From contig NZ_AP028068.1 in assembly GCF_030297155.1 (NCBI RefSeq), positions 372,001 to 436,000 of the forward strand: a stretch of 64,000 nt of DNA. The letters run 5' to 3'. Under the pieces are notes generated by a model, which did no database searches, was not told the origin of the DNA, and was given only the letters and a program-made list of their open reading frames with translations. The number at the start of each line of letters is the position of its first letter. Position 1 is the first letter of the stretch. This DNA comes from Vibrio sp. FE10. GTDB lineage: Bacteria; Pseudomonadota; Gammaproteobacteria; Enterobacterales; Vibrionaceae. A program made the position numbers and the translations under genes. Shown one piece after another: positions 7,915-16,802 of the stretch.

Positions 7915-9147
7915 TTACTGTACTTTCTTCAACACAAAGAAGTGATAATCAAAATCACGCTTAGCTGAGCCTTGAGAACCTTCGAAAGATTCACTCTTAA
8001 GCCTGCTGTTATTGAAGAATTGTTTAATTTCATTGTCGCAATCTGCGAGCGCTTTCGAGTTCGGCATCGTTGCTTTCAAAGACTCGACTTGCTTTTGTAA
8101 AGGCTGATAATAGGCAAACCAGCCTGCATCGCTCATCGCAAAGTCACCCAAAACTTGATAACCCGCCGCCTTTGCATGCTTGATGCGCTCAGCGACCGTG
8201 GTCATGTCTGGGTACTCTTTTTGCCAGAACGCTTTGATTGGTTCGCTTGGGGTTTCTGTGTTCCAGACCAAATCATTGACGACCAAGATTCCATCATCGG
8301 AAAGTAGCTTCCGCCACTGCTTTAACGCCTTCTGAACACCCATGATGTAAGCGCTGCCTTCCGACCAGATTAAGTCGAACGACATAGTTTCAAACGGCAA
8401 ATCTATCATGCTTGCACACACGGTTTGAACATTGCTTTCTAAGCCAAATTCTTGTGCTTGTTGAGCCATAATATCTAAACACGGTTCATCATTATCGACC
8501 GCAATAATCTGCACGTCAGGTTGATTTTCTTTGAGGGCTTTCGCCAGCACAGAGGTGGCAATACCTTTACCACAACCAATTTCAAGCACACGTTTAGGTG
8601 AGTTCGGGACTTGTGCCAATGCCGCTAAGGTATCTTCAGCTGTTCCTGGGCCTAAACGTTCTAATCCGTCAAAAATGACGCCAAAATCCGCCATGTATTG
8701 CTCATGTTCATTCATGTCTTTCGATAACCACTTCAATCGCAGAGCCTGCTTCTCATCAAAGCCCTGCTTAATTAACCAATCGAGGTGTGCATCTGGCGCA
8801 AGTTTATCCATAGACTCATGCCACTCTTCTAAGCCACTTTCGCCTAACATTGCGGCTAATAGATCTCGTGAACGCTGCTTCTGTATTAGCTCTTCATCCA
8901 ACTGCTGGAGGCGATTTTCCAACAGGCTGCGTTCTATCTTGGCATCTAAACAGGCTTGGCACTCTTTGAGTGTTAATCCGCCCGCTTGCAGTTGTTGTAA
9001 CAACCGAACACGCTGCAGATCCTTTTCAGAATAGAGACGATAACCATTACTCTGGCGTTGAGCTTCAATCAAACCTAGCTTGCCGTAATACAACAATGTC
9101 GAGCGACTCAGTCCAACTAAATCGGCTAATTCAGAGATACGATACAT
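7915..9147 (-). CDS. MerR-family regulator fused to a SAM-dependent methyltransferase
   Basis: 410-residue two-domain protein. Residues 1-70 are a MerR winged helix-turn-helix (MYRISELADLVGLSRSTLLYY), followed by a coiled coil to about 105. Residues about 150-405 form a class I methyltransferase: the SAM-binding motif I is at 187-197 (VLEIGCGKGIA) and an acidic post-motif I (IIAVDNDEPC) follows. The C-terminal domain replaces the usual effector domain, so the protein may sense by binding SAM or its methyl acceptor, or may modify and report at once. The promoter upstream has the 19-base spacer typical of MerR targets. It forms an operon with the GNAT gene. Confidence 0.9.
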   Translation of the reverse strand: MYRISELADLVGLSRSTLLYYGKLGLIEAQRQSNGYRLYSEKDLQRVRLLQQLQAGGLTLKECQACLDAKIERSLLENRLQQLDEELIQKQRSRDLLAAMLGESGLEEWHESMDKLAPDAHLDWLIKQGFDEKQALRLKWLSKDMNEHEQYMADFGVIFDGLERLGPGTAEDTLAALAQVPNSPKRVLEIGCGKGIATSVLAKALKENQPDVQIIAVDNDEPCLDIMAQQAQEFGLESNVQTVCASMIDLPFETMSFDLIWSEGSAYIMGVQKALKQWRKLLSDDGILVVNDLVWNTETPSEPIKAFWQKEYPDMTTVAERIKHAKAAGYQVLGDFAMSDAGWFAYYQPLQKQVESLKATMPNSKALADCDNEIKQFFNNSRLKSESFEGSQGSAKRDFDYHFFVLKKVQ

Positions 9148-9173
9148 GCACTTCCCCTCTCATTTCGGTAGAA

Positions 9174-9204
9174 AAGATAAACTATGAAGCTGTAGTCAGG
9201 TCAA
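9174..9204 (-). promoter_or_regulatory. MerR-type promoter with 19-base spacer
   Basis: Read on the minus strand, TTGACC (9199-9204) and TATCTT (9174-9179) are separated by 19 bases, longer than the usual 17. Such over-long spacers mark promoters that MerR proteins activate by DNA distortion. It sits just before the MerR-methyltransferase gene, so autoregulation is likely. Confidence 0.55.
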
Positions 9205-9211
9205 CAACCCA

Positions 9212-10198
9212 TTAAACATTTTTCTTATCTTGTCCTTGTTGAGCTTCAAATTGGTAAAGCTCTCTGAGCGTGTCTTTTAACCATAGAACGATTGGGTTGT
9301 AAGCATTGCGTTTGTGCCAAATCATGGTGAATGGGATCAGCAACTTATTGGCATTTTCTTCATCTAGTGGTATGGGTAAGCAGGTAAGATTGGGGTGAAG
9401 CTGTTCTACGTAACGTCGGCAGTAATTCGGCGCAACAGTAGTCATGGTGTGATTTGACTGGGCAGTCATAAATAACGATTGTTCGAAGCCCGCTAATGTC
9501 AATGCGATATTGCGGTCGAGCTGTAGGTCGGTAAGCACTTCATCTAGCGCCCATGTTTCGCTTTTCTCCCACACAATATTAATATGTGGGTATTTAAGGA
9601 AAGCCTCAAGGTTCCACTCTTCTTGCAAGGCTGGATGGTCTTTTCTTAGATACACCACAGGCAAGTCGTGGAACAGAACCTCGAAGTCGATGAAATATGG
9701 CAGCGCGTCTAGGGATTCTTTCGAACGCGGGTGGCTTTCTCGCCCTGAAAACCCAATATCAGATTCACCGCGAACGATGGAATCGATAGAGTCATAATCC
9801 CAATTACGCATTTTGATTTTTGCATCTGGATAGCGTTGATACACGCTTTGCGTCAGCTCATTGAGCATGATTAGCGACAGAGGAGATTCAGCCTCGAGAT
9901 TCAAGCGCAGATCTTTAGGAGCATCGTCGCCACGAGTCGTCAATATTTGGCTACCGATCTGCAACCAATCTTGAAGATCTTTCACCATGCTCAGCGCAAG
10001 TGGAGTTGGCGTTAAACCTCTTGGTGTCTTTACAAATAGAGGATCATCGAACCAGTCTCGAAGTTTAGTCAGTGATTTGCTCACCGTTGACGGCGTGACG
10101 TTGAGCTTTTTGGCAGCTTTAGAAACACTCTGCTCTTGCAACAGCAATTGCAGAGTGAACAACAGATTCAGATCAAGACGGGCTAGTGGCTTCTTCAT
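9212..10198 (-). CDS. yidZ: YidZ-like LysR-family regulator
   Basis: LysR-type regulator, 328 residues. The N-terminal winged helix ([20 protein letters not shown]... [22 protein letters not shown]) resembles E. coli YidZ as I recall it, and the effector domain carries the YidZ-like [15 protein letters not shown] stretch. The gene follows mdtL as in E. coli. I chose the ATG at 10198 because it matches the YidZ start; a GTG two codons earlier is possible. Its start overlaps the end of mdtL by 26 bases, so translation is likely coupled. YidZ has been linked to anaerobic nitric oxide resistance in E. coli; whether that applies here is unknown. Confidence 0.87.
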   Translation of the reverse strand: MKKPLARLDLNLLFTLQLLLQEQSVSKAAKKLNVTPSTVSKSLTKLRDWFDDPLFVKTPRGLTPTPLALSMVKDLQDWLQIGSQILTTRGDDAPKDLRLNLEAESPLSLIMLNELTQSVYQRYPDAKIKMRNWDYDSIDSIVRGESDIGFSGRESHPRSKESLDALPYFIDFEVLFHDLPVVYLRKDHPALQEEWNLEAFLKYPHINIVWEKSETWALDEVLTDLQLDRNIALTLAGFEQSLFMTAQSNHTMTTVAPNYCRRYVEQLHPNLTCLPIPLDEENANKLLIPFTMIWHKRNAYNPIVLWLKDTLRELYQFEAQQGQDKKNV

Positions 10199-11384
10199 AA
10201 TCACTTTTAACTTGGGAAGGACCTACCCATAGTATTAGAGCAATACTGATAACTCCACCAGCAGCCAATATAAATACCAACATATTCAATGCACTTAGCC
10301 CGATAACACCCATCAACCAGATAAACAGTGCCGAAGTACACACCTGAGAAACGCCTAGTATCGAACTTGCCACACCTGCTCGCTGTGAGTAACAACTCAA
10401 TGCTTGGCTCATCGCAACACCAAAACCTAGCGAGAAACCACCACACACAAAAGCAAAACCTAGCAATGTGACGTAATGGCCTAAGCCGCCATCAATCGAC
10501 GCGAGCAACAAAATAGCGGCAATAACGAAGCACGCTTGTGAAGTCAGCATTAGGTTCTTTTGTTTAAACACATTCAAAGCAAACGGGGCTGAGAAAGACA
10601 CCAACATGCTTACCAAAGCCGTGAGTGCCATGGTGTAAGAGTACTGACCTCGGTCGAAACCAAGCTCTGTCATGATCAGCATTGGAGACACATTCACGTA
10701 AGTCAGAATCGCCGTCACGCCCAAGCTGGTCATGATTACACGGCTGATAAACAACGGGTCTTTAAACGTTTCGGTAGAAGTTGATTGAGATGTCTCAGAT
10801 AAAGAAGCTTTCGTTAATATCGACTCTGTAACCTTAGGTTTCGTCTCTTTTAGCACGAGCACCGACAACAAACACACCACCACACCCATGCTCGCCATAG
10901 TCGTGAACAAACTCGGCCACGGGTAAACCGTCATGATTAAGTGACCGATCACAGGCGCAAGCACTGGAACGATGCAGGTAATGCCATTCATCATCGACAA
11001 CACCTTAGCGCGTTTTTGGTCGTCTAACACATCTCGCAATATGGCGAATGCCACCACATAACAAGAGCCCGCGCCAACACCTTGGAAAAAGCGTACCGCA
11101 AGAAACGGTTCCGCGCTGGTGACGACTCCGCCTAACATCGAAGAGATCGCAAAGACAATCGCACCGAAAATCGCGACAGGCTTTCTTCCTACATTGTCGG
11201 CAAATTTACCGGCAAACAGCATGGTGGTTGCCATGCCCGCAAGATAGATAGAAAACGCGACATGAAGCTGCGCCTCAGAGGCATTTAAGTCCGCGGAAAT
11301 TTGAGGCAAGCCAACCAGATACAAGTCAATCGCCGTTGGATACAAGAGAACAAGCGCAAAACTACAAAACAGAAAACGATACAT
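10173..11384 (-). CDS. mdtL: MdtL-like multidrug efflux MFS transporter (DHA1 family)
   Basis: Twelve-segment major facilitator of the Bcr/CflA drug:H+ antiporter group, 403 residues. The start ([20 protein letters not shown]), the FADNVGRKP loop motif A near 61-69, the [15 protein letters not shown] motif C region and the [16 protein letters not shown] stretch all resemble E. coli MdtL. In E. coli mdtL confers modest chloramphenicol tolerance when overexpressed. It is followed by the yidZ-like regulator, the same order as in Enterobacteriaceae. Nothing appears truncated. Confidence 0.9.
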   Translation of the reverse strand: MYRFLFCSFALVLLYPTAIDLYLVGLPQISADLNASEAQLHVAFSIYLAGMATTMLFAGKFADNVGRKPVAIFGAIVFAISSMLGGVVTSAEPFLAVRFFQGVGAGSCYVVAFAILRDVLDDQKRAKVLSMMNGITCIVPVLAPVIGHLIMTVYPWPSLFTTMASMGVVVCLLSVLVLKETKPKVTESILTKASLSETSQSTSTETFKDPLFISRVIMTSLGVTAILTYVNVSPMLIMTELGFDRGQYSYTMALTALVSMLVSFSAPFALNVFKQKNLMLTSQACFVIAAILLLASIDGGLGHYVTLLGFAFVCGGFSLGFGVAMSQALSCYSQRAGVASSILGVSQVCTSALFIWLMGVIGLSALNMLVFILAAGGVISIALILWVGPSQVKSDYEEATSPS

Positions 11385-11859
11385 AAAACCCCCACATAAT
11401 TGGTGTGAGGATAATAAGAGCGAAACGCCAAACTACCGAGTGGCTTCTGCGACAACGGATCTTTCCATTTACGACAAACCATCATGACTCTGGTTAGAAG
11501 TATCTCTGATTGAGGCCATAAATTAGAACTATCGCAGACACGATGACATGCAAGGATTCATTAAATAAGCAAGGTTTTGACTCAATTTCACTGTAATTAA
11601 GACATGACTTAATCAACCTCAACTTGCGAATTATTGAACAGCGAACAATTTACAAAAGTTATCAAAAAGCTAAAACAAATCACTTCGCAAATATCACAAG
11701 CTATCTGATATACACCTCATAAATTCGCGCTTAAATTTTTTAGAAAAATTCAAAATTTATTAGAATTTAACCCCTAACTTTGCTGAGTAATTTGTTAGTC
11801 TTGGCAACAAATATTTACAATCCAACTAAAAATTAATTGGATACCTCGAGGTTGTTTTC
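11385..11859. other. Intergenic region between mdtL and the aromatic permease
   Basis: AT-rich 475-base gap between divergent genes. I see no convincing coding frame. The only structure noted is an inverted repeat near the right end, ATTTGTT (11790-11796) and AACAAAT (11806-11812) around nine bases. Promoters for both flanking genes should lie here but cannot be fixed by eye. Confidence 0.5.
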
Positions 11860-13029
11860 TTGAATATGAAATTATTCGGCAGTTCTTTGATTCTTTCAGG
11901 AACTGCATTAGGGGCTGGTATGCTTGCCATTCCCATGGTGTTGGCCCAATTTGGCTTCATGATCAGCTCAGTGCTGATGCTACTTATCTTTATCGGCACC
12001 ACTTACTCAGCTCTTCTACTGGCAGAAGCGTGCACCAAAACTAAAGACAACAGTGGCATGAGCAGTGTTGCTTACCTAACTCTAGGCAGCAAAGGTAAAC
12101 ACTTTATCAATGCACTCTTTTACCTGCTGCTGGTCTGCATGCTGATCGCTTATATCTTGGGTGTTGGCGACATCATTCATAAGCTATTGCTCGATGTGGG
12201 CGTAGACATCTCTGCATCCGCTGCTTATACCGTTTTCAGCCTATTGATGGGTGTGATTGTGGTGGCGGGTAAATCATATATAGACAAATTAAATCGCGGT
12301 TTATTCATCATGATGGTGGTGATGCTGTTTATCGTTATCGCCTCTTTGTTTAGCAACATTCGCCTTGATTACCTGACTCAAGCCAGCAAATACACGGCTA
12401 ATGACGTGGTGCAGTACAGCGCGGTTATCTTTACTAGTTTTGCCTCTATGGTAGTGATCCCGTCACTGGTTATCTACAACCGCGAAGCGACTCAAAAGCA
12501 GATCCGCAATATGATTCTGCTGGGTTCAGTGATTCCACTAATCTGCTACCTAACTTGGTTGTTCGCGATTATCGGTAACCTTGGTACAGACGCGATCAGC
12601 CAGTTCCACAACATTTCAGAACTGATCTCTGCGTTTAGCGGACAATCTGCTTGGTTAAAAGTCGTGATTGCGCTGTTCTCAGCATTGGCACTGGTGACCT
12701 CTTTCCTTGGCGTGTCCATGGCGCTTTACGACCAAAACAAAGACGCTGTTACCAATAACAAACTATTGGCTTACGCTCTGACCTTTGTTTTACCTTTGGT
12801 ACTCGCTGAACTGTTCGCGAGCCAGTTTGTGAGCATGCTGGATTATGCGGGCATGGTATTGGTGTTCTTAGCTATCTGGGGACCTCTGGCGATGGTAGTT
12901 AAGGTTCGTAGACCTGATTTCCCTCACCTACAAACTGAAGGCAGCTATACAGCAGCCGGTGGTGATACAGCACTGATGGCAACATTCGGCTTTGGTGCGT
13001 TGATTTTTATCTCTTGGTTTATGGGGTAA
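11860..13029 (+). CDS. Aromatic amino acid permease (TyrP/Mtr family)
   Basis: Inner-membrane permease of 389 residues and about eleven membrane segments in the hydroxy/aromatic amino acid permease family, which imports tyrosine or tryptophan with protons. The N-terminal GTALGAGMLAIPMVLAQFGF motif corresponds to the GTTIGAGMLAMPLA motif of TyrP, and ATSFLGVSMALYD in the C-terminal half matches DLALATSFLGVALGLFD of that protein. A TTG at 11860 has GAGG eight bases upstream; an ATG two codons later is less well spaced. It is a single-gene unit with its own terminator. The exact amino acid is not resolvable. Confidence 0.88.
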   Translation: MNMKLFGSSLILSGTALGAGMLAIPMVLAQFGFMISSVLMLLIFIGTTYSALLLAEACTKTKDNSGMSSVAYLTLGSKGKHFINALFYLLLVCMLIAYILGVGDIIHKLLLDVGVDISASAAYTVFSLLMGVIVVAGKSYIDKLNRGLFIMMVVMLFIVIASLFSNIRLDYLTQASKYTANDVVQYSAVIFTSFASMVVIPSLVIYNREATQKQIRNMILLGSVIPLICYLTWLFAIIGNLGTDAISQFHNISELISAFSGQSAWLKVVIALFSALALVTSFLGVSMALYDQNKDAVTNNKLLAYALTFVLPLVLAELFASQFVSMLDYAGMVLVFLAIWGPLAMVVKVRRPDFPHLQTEGSYTAAGGDTALMATFGFGALIFISWFMG

Positions 13030-13052
13030 CTATTCACTTAGACTAAGACCAG

Positions 13053-13080
13053 AAAGAGCAGCGTTGGCTGCTCTTTTTTT
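13053..13080 (+). terminator. Rho-independent terminator after the aromatic permease
   Basis: AGAGCAGC (13055-13062), GTTG loop, GCTGCTCT (13067-13074), then a run of T. Confidence 0.9.
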
Positions 13081-13258
13081 ATGCCTAATATCCCTACCCA
13101 CGTTATTCCTTCCTTCTTCTCTACAGGCATCGCCTGAGACCTTCAAAGAACGTATTTAGAAACAGTCATTTAGATAAAAAACTCGTCATATTTAGATCTC
13201 AACACCAGCTCAAAACACCATGTTCTATGATCATATAAAGTAACTCCATTGCTGATAC

Positions 13259-13280
13259 ATCTGATAATTAGATCACAAAA
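13259..13280. promoter_or_regulatory. Candidate CRP site before the yegT-like operon
   Basis: TGATA-N6-TCACA at 13262-13277, eight of ten core positions and a good right half-site (AGATCACA). Nucleoside uptake genes are often cAMP-CRP activated. Tentative. Confidence 0.3.
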
Positions 13281-13288
13281 CAACCTCA

Positions 13289-13345
13289 ATGGTATTGTAT
13301 TGGTACTATCATTTGAAATACCATCATTGCGTACCCTACAGTACT
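13289..13345. promoter_or_regulatory. Cluster of GGTAT/GTAC half-sites, candidate GntR operator
   Basis: ATGGTATT (13289-13296) and AATACCAT (13317-13324) are perfect inverted arms. Between and beyond them are further GGTACT and GTAC elements. A GGGTATAC element also lies before the GntR gene (near 18170). HutC-type GntR proteins often use GT-rich TA-containing sites, so this may be the YegW-like binding region. Inference. Confidence 0.35.
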
Positions 13346-13358
13346 AAAGGACATAATA

Positions 13359-14657
13359 ATGAAATCGACTAACTTCAAACTGTCTTCAATGATGTTCATT
13401 GAATGGTTCATCTGGGGAGCATGGTTTGTTCCCTTATGGCAAATACTCAATACCAATGGTTTTACCCCGACTGAGATCGCGTGGTCTTATGCATGTACCG
13501 CAATCGCCGCGATCATTTCACCGATCCTAGTTGGATCAATCACCGACCGTTTCTTCGCAGCGCAGAAAGTACTTTCAGTGATGTTGATAGCGGGTGCAGG
13601 TTTAATGTACTTAGCAGCTCAACAAACCGAGTTTGCCACCTTCTTCCCAATCCTTTTGCTTTACTCGTTAACTTACATGCCGACGATTGCACTGACCAAC
13701 AGCATTGCTTTCTCTAACGTAGAAGACGTAGAACGTGACTTCCCGCGTATCCGTGTAATGGGCACCATCGGCTGGATCGCTTCTGGTATCGCGATTGGTT
13801 TCCTACCAGGTTGGTTGGGTTACGGCGATATTTCATCAAGCAATATCCCTCTAATCTTGACGGCACTCGCTTCGGCTGCTCTGGGTATCTTCGCACTGAC
13901 ATTGCCAGACACTCCGCCGAAAAGTACCGGTAAACTTAGCCTAAAAGTGATGCTTGGCCTTGATGCTCTCGTGTTACTGAAAGACAAAAACTTCTTAGCA
14001 TTCTTCGTTTGTTCTTTCATGTTCAGCATGCCATTGGCGTTCTACTACATCTTTGCAAACGGCTACTTAACCGAAGTCGGCATGAGCAACGCGACTGGCT
14101 GGATGACATTGGGTCAGTTCTCTGAAATCTTCTTTATGCTGGCGTTACCTTTCTTCACCAAACGATTTGGTATTAAGAAGGTACTATTACTTGGTCTCTT
14201 TACAGCAGCAGTTCGTTACGGTTTCTTCGTCTACGGAAGCGCAGACACTTGGTACCTGTACTCACTGCTGTTCGCAGGCATCCTCTTGCACGGCGTGAGC
14301 TACGACTTCTACTTCGTAACGGCTTACATCTACGTCGACAAAAAAGCACCCGCTCACATGCGTACCGCAGCGCAAGGCCTTATCACATTGGGTTGCCAAG
14401 GTATCGGTAGCTTGCTGGGTTACCGCTTGGGTGGCGTATTAATGGAGAAGATGTTTGCTTACGACGAACCGCAGAATGGACTCACGTTTGATTGGTCCGG
14501 CATGTGGAGCTTCGGTGCCATCATGATTGCCATCATCCTCGTGATCTTCATGTACTTCTTCCGTGAACCAAACGGCGAAATCAAAGAGATTAAAATCGAC
14601 AACAAATCAGATGGAAACCCATCAGAGCAGACTCAAGTAGAAAAAGCTCAAGCGTAA
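13359..14657 (+). CDS. yegT: Nucleoside:H+ symporter, YegT/NupG-type
   Basis: Twelve-segment transporter of 432 residues in the nucleoside:H+ symporter family of the MFS (NupG, XapB, YegT). Typical marks are FIEWFIWGAWFVPLW near the start, FSNVEDVERDFPRIRVMGTIGWI around 120-143, and GILLHGVSYDFYFVTAYIYVD around 310-330. In E. coli yegT is followed by yegU and yegV under the GntR gene yegW; the same set is present here. Expected to import a nucleoside or ribosylated compound across the inner membrane. A long hairpin with a T run separates it from the next gene. Confidence 0.87.
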   Translation: MKSTNFKLSSMMFIEWFIWGAWFVPLWQILNTNGFTPTEIAWSYACTAIAAIISPILVGSITDRFFAAQKVLSVMLIAGAGLMYLAAQQTEFATFFPILLLYSLTYMPTIALTNSIAFSNVEDVERDFPRIRVMGTIGWIASGIAIGFLPGWLGYGDISSSNIPLILTALASAALGIFALTLPDTPPKSTGKLSLKVMLGLDALVLLKDKNFLAFFVCSFMFSMPLAFYYIFANGYLTEVGMSNATGWMTLGQFSEIFFMLALPFFTKRFGIKKVLLLGLFTAAVRYGFFVYGSADTWYLYSLLFAGILLHGVSYDFYFVTAYIYVDKKAPAHMRTAAQGLITLGCQGIGSLLGYRLGGVLMEKMFAYDEPQNGLTFDWSGMWSFGAIMIAIILVIFMYFFREPNGEIKEIKIDNKSDGNPSEQTQVEKAQA

Positions 14658-14665
14658 CTTTATAC

Positions 14666-14718
14666 CTGCTCAGTCTTCTCTCTAGCCTTATTTTTTAGCT
14701 AAAGGCTGAGCAGTTTTT
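14666..14718 (+). terminator. Hairpin with T run between yegT-like and yegU-like genes
   Basis: CTGCTCAG (14666-14673) pairs with CTGAGCAG (14706-14713), followed by TTTTT. The 32-base loop can pair further internally. As the downstream genes continue in the same direction, it may partially terminate and raise transporter expression relative to the enzymes. Confidence 0.6.
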
Positions 14719-14744
14719 AAATAACCTATTTTTGGTGAAGTAAG

Positions 14745-15767
14745 ATGAACATTTCAAAACAAGACAGAATTTTAGGCACTTTTTATGGTCAAGCACTGGG
14801 TGATTCAATGGGAATGCCATCAGAGCTTTGGCCTAGAAGCCGAGTAAAAGCGCACTTTGGTTGGATTGACTCTTTCCTACCGGGGCCAGCTGAAAACAAC
14901 GCCGCTTGTTATTTCGATGCTTGCCAGTTCACGGATGACACCTCAATGGCGCTGGCTCTTGCTGACGCTATCATCGAATGCGACGGTGAGATCTCACCAG
15001 AGATCATTGCTCGCAACGTATTAAGCTGGGCTGAAGGCTTTGACGCATTCAACAAAAACATTTTCGGTCCTAGCTCAAAAGCTGCGATGCGTGCGATTAA
15101 AGAAGGTACTTCAATTGATGAGCTTGAAAACAACGGTGTGACCAACGGCGCTGCGATGCGTGTATCGCCAATGGGCTGCCTTGTACCAACCAACAGCCTA
15201 GACACCTTCATCGATCAAGTCGCACTGGCTTCAAGCCCAACACACAAATCAGATGTCGCTATCGCGGGCGCGGTTGCGATTGCTTGGTCGGTATCAAAAG
15301 CAATTGAAGGACATAGCTGGAGCGAAATTAAAGACCAATTACCTGCGATTGCCAACGCAGCACAAACCAAGAACATCACGACATTCAGTGCTTCAATGGG
15401 CGCTCGCATTGAACTTGCTTTGATGGTTGCTTCAGAAAACAGCGGCATTGAAGAACGCATGGAAAAAGTCTACAACTTAGTCGGTGCTGGCGTGAGCACT
15501 ATTGAATCGGTACCAGCAGCCATTGCGATGGTTGAACTGGCGCAAACCGATCCAAACCGCTGTGCGATCCTGTGTGCTAACTTAGGTGGTGATACCGACA
15601 CGATTGGTGCGATGGCGACCGCAATTTGTGGCGCATTGAATGGTATCCAAGCTATCGATGTCGATCTAAAAAAACAGCTTGATGACGAAAACCAACTCGA
15701 CTTTGCAGGTTATGCCGCAACCTTCCTGCGTTTAAGAGAAATTAAGGAGCAAGGGTATGCCTCATAG
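14745..15767 (+). CDS. yegU: ADP-ribosylglycohydrolase-family protein, YegU-like
   Basis: Cytoplasmic protein of 340 residues in the ADP-ribosylglycohydrolase (DraG/ARH) family. The paired metal-binding segments are present: FTDDTSMALALADAI near residues 65-80 and GGDTDTIGAMATAICGALNG near 280-300. Family enzymes hydrolyse N-ribosyl bonds using two magnesium ions. The neighbours are a nucleoside transporter and a PfkB kinase, so I infer cleavage of an imported ribosylated compound followed by sugar phosphorylation, not removal of protein ADP-ribose. Its last codons overlap the start of the kinase by 11 bases, giving translational coupling. Confidence 0.88.
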   Translation: MNISKQDRILGTFYGQALGDSMGMPSELWPRSRVKAHFGWIDSFLPGPAENNAACYFDACQFTDDTSMALALADAIIECDGEISPEIIARNVLSWAEGFDAFNKNIFGPSSKAAMRAIKEGTSIDELENNGVTNGAAMRVSPMGCLVPTNSLDTFIDQVALASSPTHKSDVAIAGAVAIAWSVSKAIEGHSWSEIKDQLPAIANAAQTKNITTFSASMGARIELALMVASENSGIEERMEKVYNLVGAGVSTIESVPAAIAMVELAQTDPNRCAILCANLGGDTDTIGAMATAICGALNGIQAIDVDLKKQLDDENQLDFAGYAATFLRLREIKEQGYAS

Positions 15768-16710
15768 TTCTTTGATTACACTGATTCCAACCCTCAAGAA
15801 TCAACGACAGTTGTGCCTGATTGGTGCGGCTGTGGTCGATATCGTGACAGAAACACCTGCCCTCCCGAAGCGTGGCACCGATGTAGAGCTGACCGAGAAA
15901 GGCATTCATGTCGGCGGTTGCGCTCTAAATATCGCGATTGCTCTGAAAAAGCTGGGCGTTGAATCAATCAATGCCTTACCAATTGGTCAAGGTAAATGGG
16001 CTGACATCATCACTACAGCAATGGCTGAAAAAGGCCTAACAAGTCACCTACAAGATCCAAGTGGCGACAATGGCTGGTGCTTAGCGCTCGTTGAGCCAGA
16101 CGGTGAACGAACCTTCTTGTCTGTGAGCGGTGTCGAGAACAACTGGAACCAACAAGCGCTTGATCAGTTAGATCTGCAAGACGATGCGATTATCTACCTT
16201 TCTGGTTATCAGTTGTCTTCGGGTTGTGGTGAAGAACTCGTTAGTTGGCTAGAAACGTTGCCCAACAGCATTGAGCTATTCATCGATTTTGGCCCTCGTA
16301 TTGGTGATATACCAAAGCCACTGTTTGATCGCCTAATCAAACTGAAACCAACGGTATCTTTGAATCGCCAAGAAGCTGAAGTACTCGGCATGCAAGACAT
16401 CAACACCTTCGTTGAGCAATGGCATAACACTTATCGCTGCCCGCTAATTTTGCGTATCGACAGTGATGGCGCTTTGTTCGCCACTCATGATGGCTACGGA
16501 AACGTTGCGCCATTTAAAGCAACAGTGGTAGATACTATTGGCGCAGGTGACACCCATGCCGGAGGCGTATTAGCTGGCTTGGCTTCTGGCTGGGAATTGC
16601 CCGACGCAATCTTGTTAGGCAACGCCGTGGCATCTTACGTGGTGAGCCATGTAGGTGGTGACTGTGCCCCAAGCGTGGATGAGATTACTCGCTACCTTAA
16701 CCAATATTAA
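15757..16710 (+). CDS. yegV: PfkB-family sugar/nucleoside kinase, YegV-like
   Basis: Ribokinase-like kinase of 317 residues. The N-terminal PfkB signature VGGCALNIAIALKKLG lies near residues 51-66, and the C-terminal signature with the catalytic aspartate is DTIGAGDTHAGGVLAGL near 259-275. An AAGGAG ribosome site precedes the ATG inside the yegU-like gene. It should phosphorylate the sugar or nucleoside released or imported by its partners; the actual substrate is not known to me. The order yegT-yegU-yegV matches E. coli. Confidence 0.88.
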   Translation: MPHSSLITLIPTLKNQRQLCLIGAAVVDIVTETPALPKRGTDVELTEKGIHVGGCALNIAIALKKLGVESINALPIGQGKWADIITTAMAEKGLTSHLQDPSGDNGWCLALVEPDGERTFLSVSGVENNWNQQALDQLDLQDDAIIYLSGYQLSSGCGEELVSWLETLPNSIELFIDFGPRIGDIPKPLFDRLIKLKPTVSLNRQEAEVLGMQDINTFVEQWHNTYRCPLILRIDSDGALFATHDGYGNVAPFKATVVDTIGAGDTHAGGVLAGLASGWELPDAILLGNAVASYVVSHVGGDCAPSVDEITRYLNQY

Positions 16711-16734
16711 CCCTGGCTAATTCATGTAGACACT

Positions 16735-16759
16735 AGGCTCAGTCTTACTGGGCCTTTTT
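16735..16759 (+). terminator. Rho-independent terminator after the yegTUV-like operon
   Basis: AGGCTCAGT and ACTGGGCCT pair with one G-U across a three-base loop, followed by TTTTT. It ends the operon before the OFA transporter. Confidence 0.82.
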
Positions 16760-16802
16760 GTTACGCCTGTCTTTTTTCACCTACCTTTTTGGCCCTTCTC
16801 CC

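Noticed and set aside
8531..9034. 167-codon open frame on the plus strand
   Set aside because: It is antisense to the MerR-methyltransferase gene, is serine/cysteine-rich and has no ribosome site.
7915..9147. Separate regulator and methyltransferase genes with a sequencing error
   Set aside because: The reading frame is continuous, the linker is a coherent helical segment, and no internal start or stop signals suggest two genes.
16758..16802. Earlier TTG start for the OFA transporter
   Set aside because: The TTG lies in the T run of the upstream terminator and has no ribosome site.
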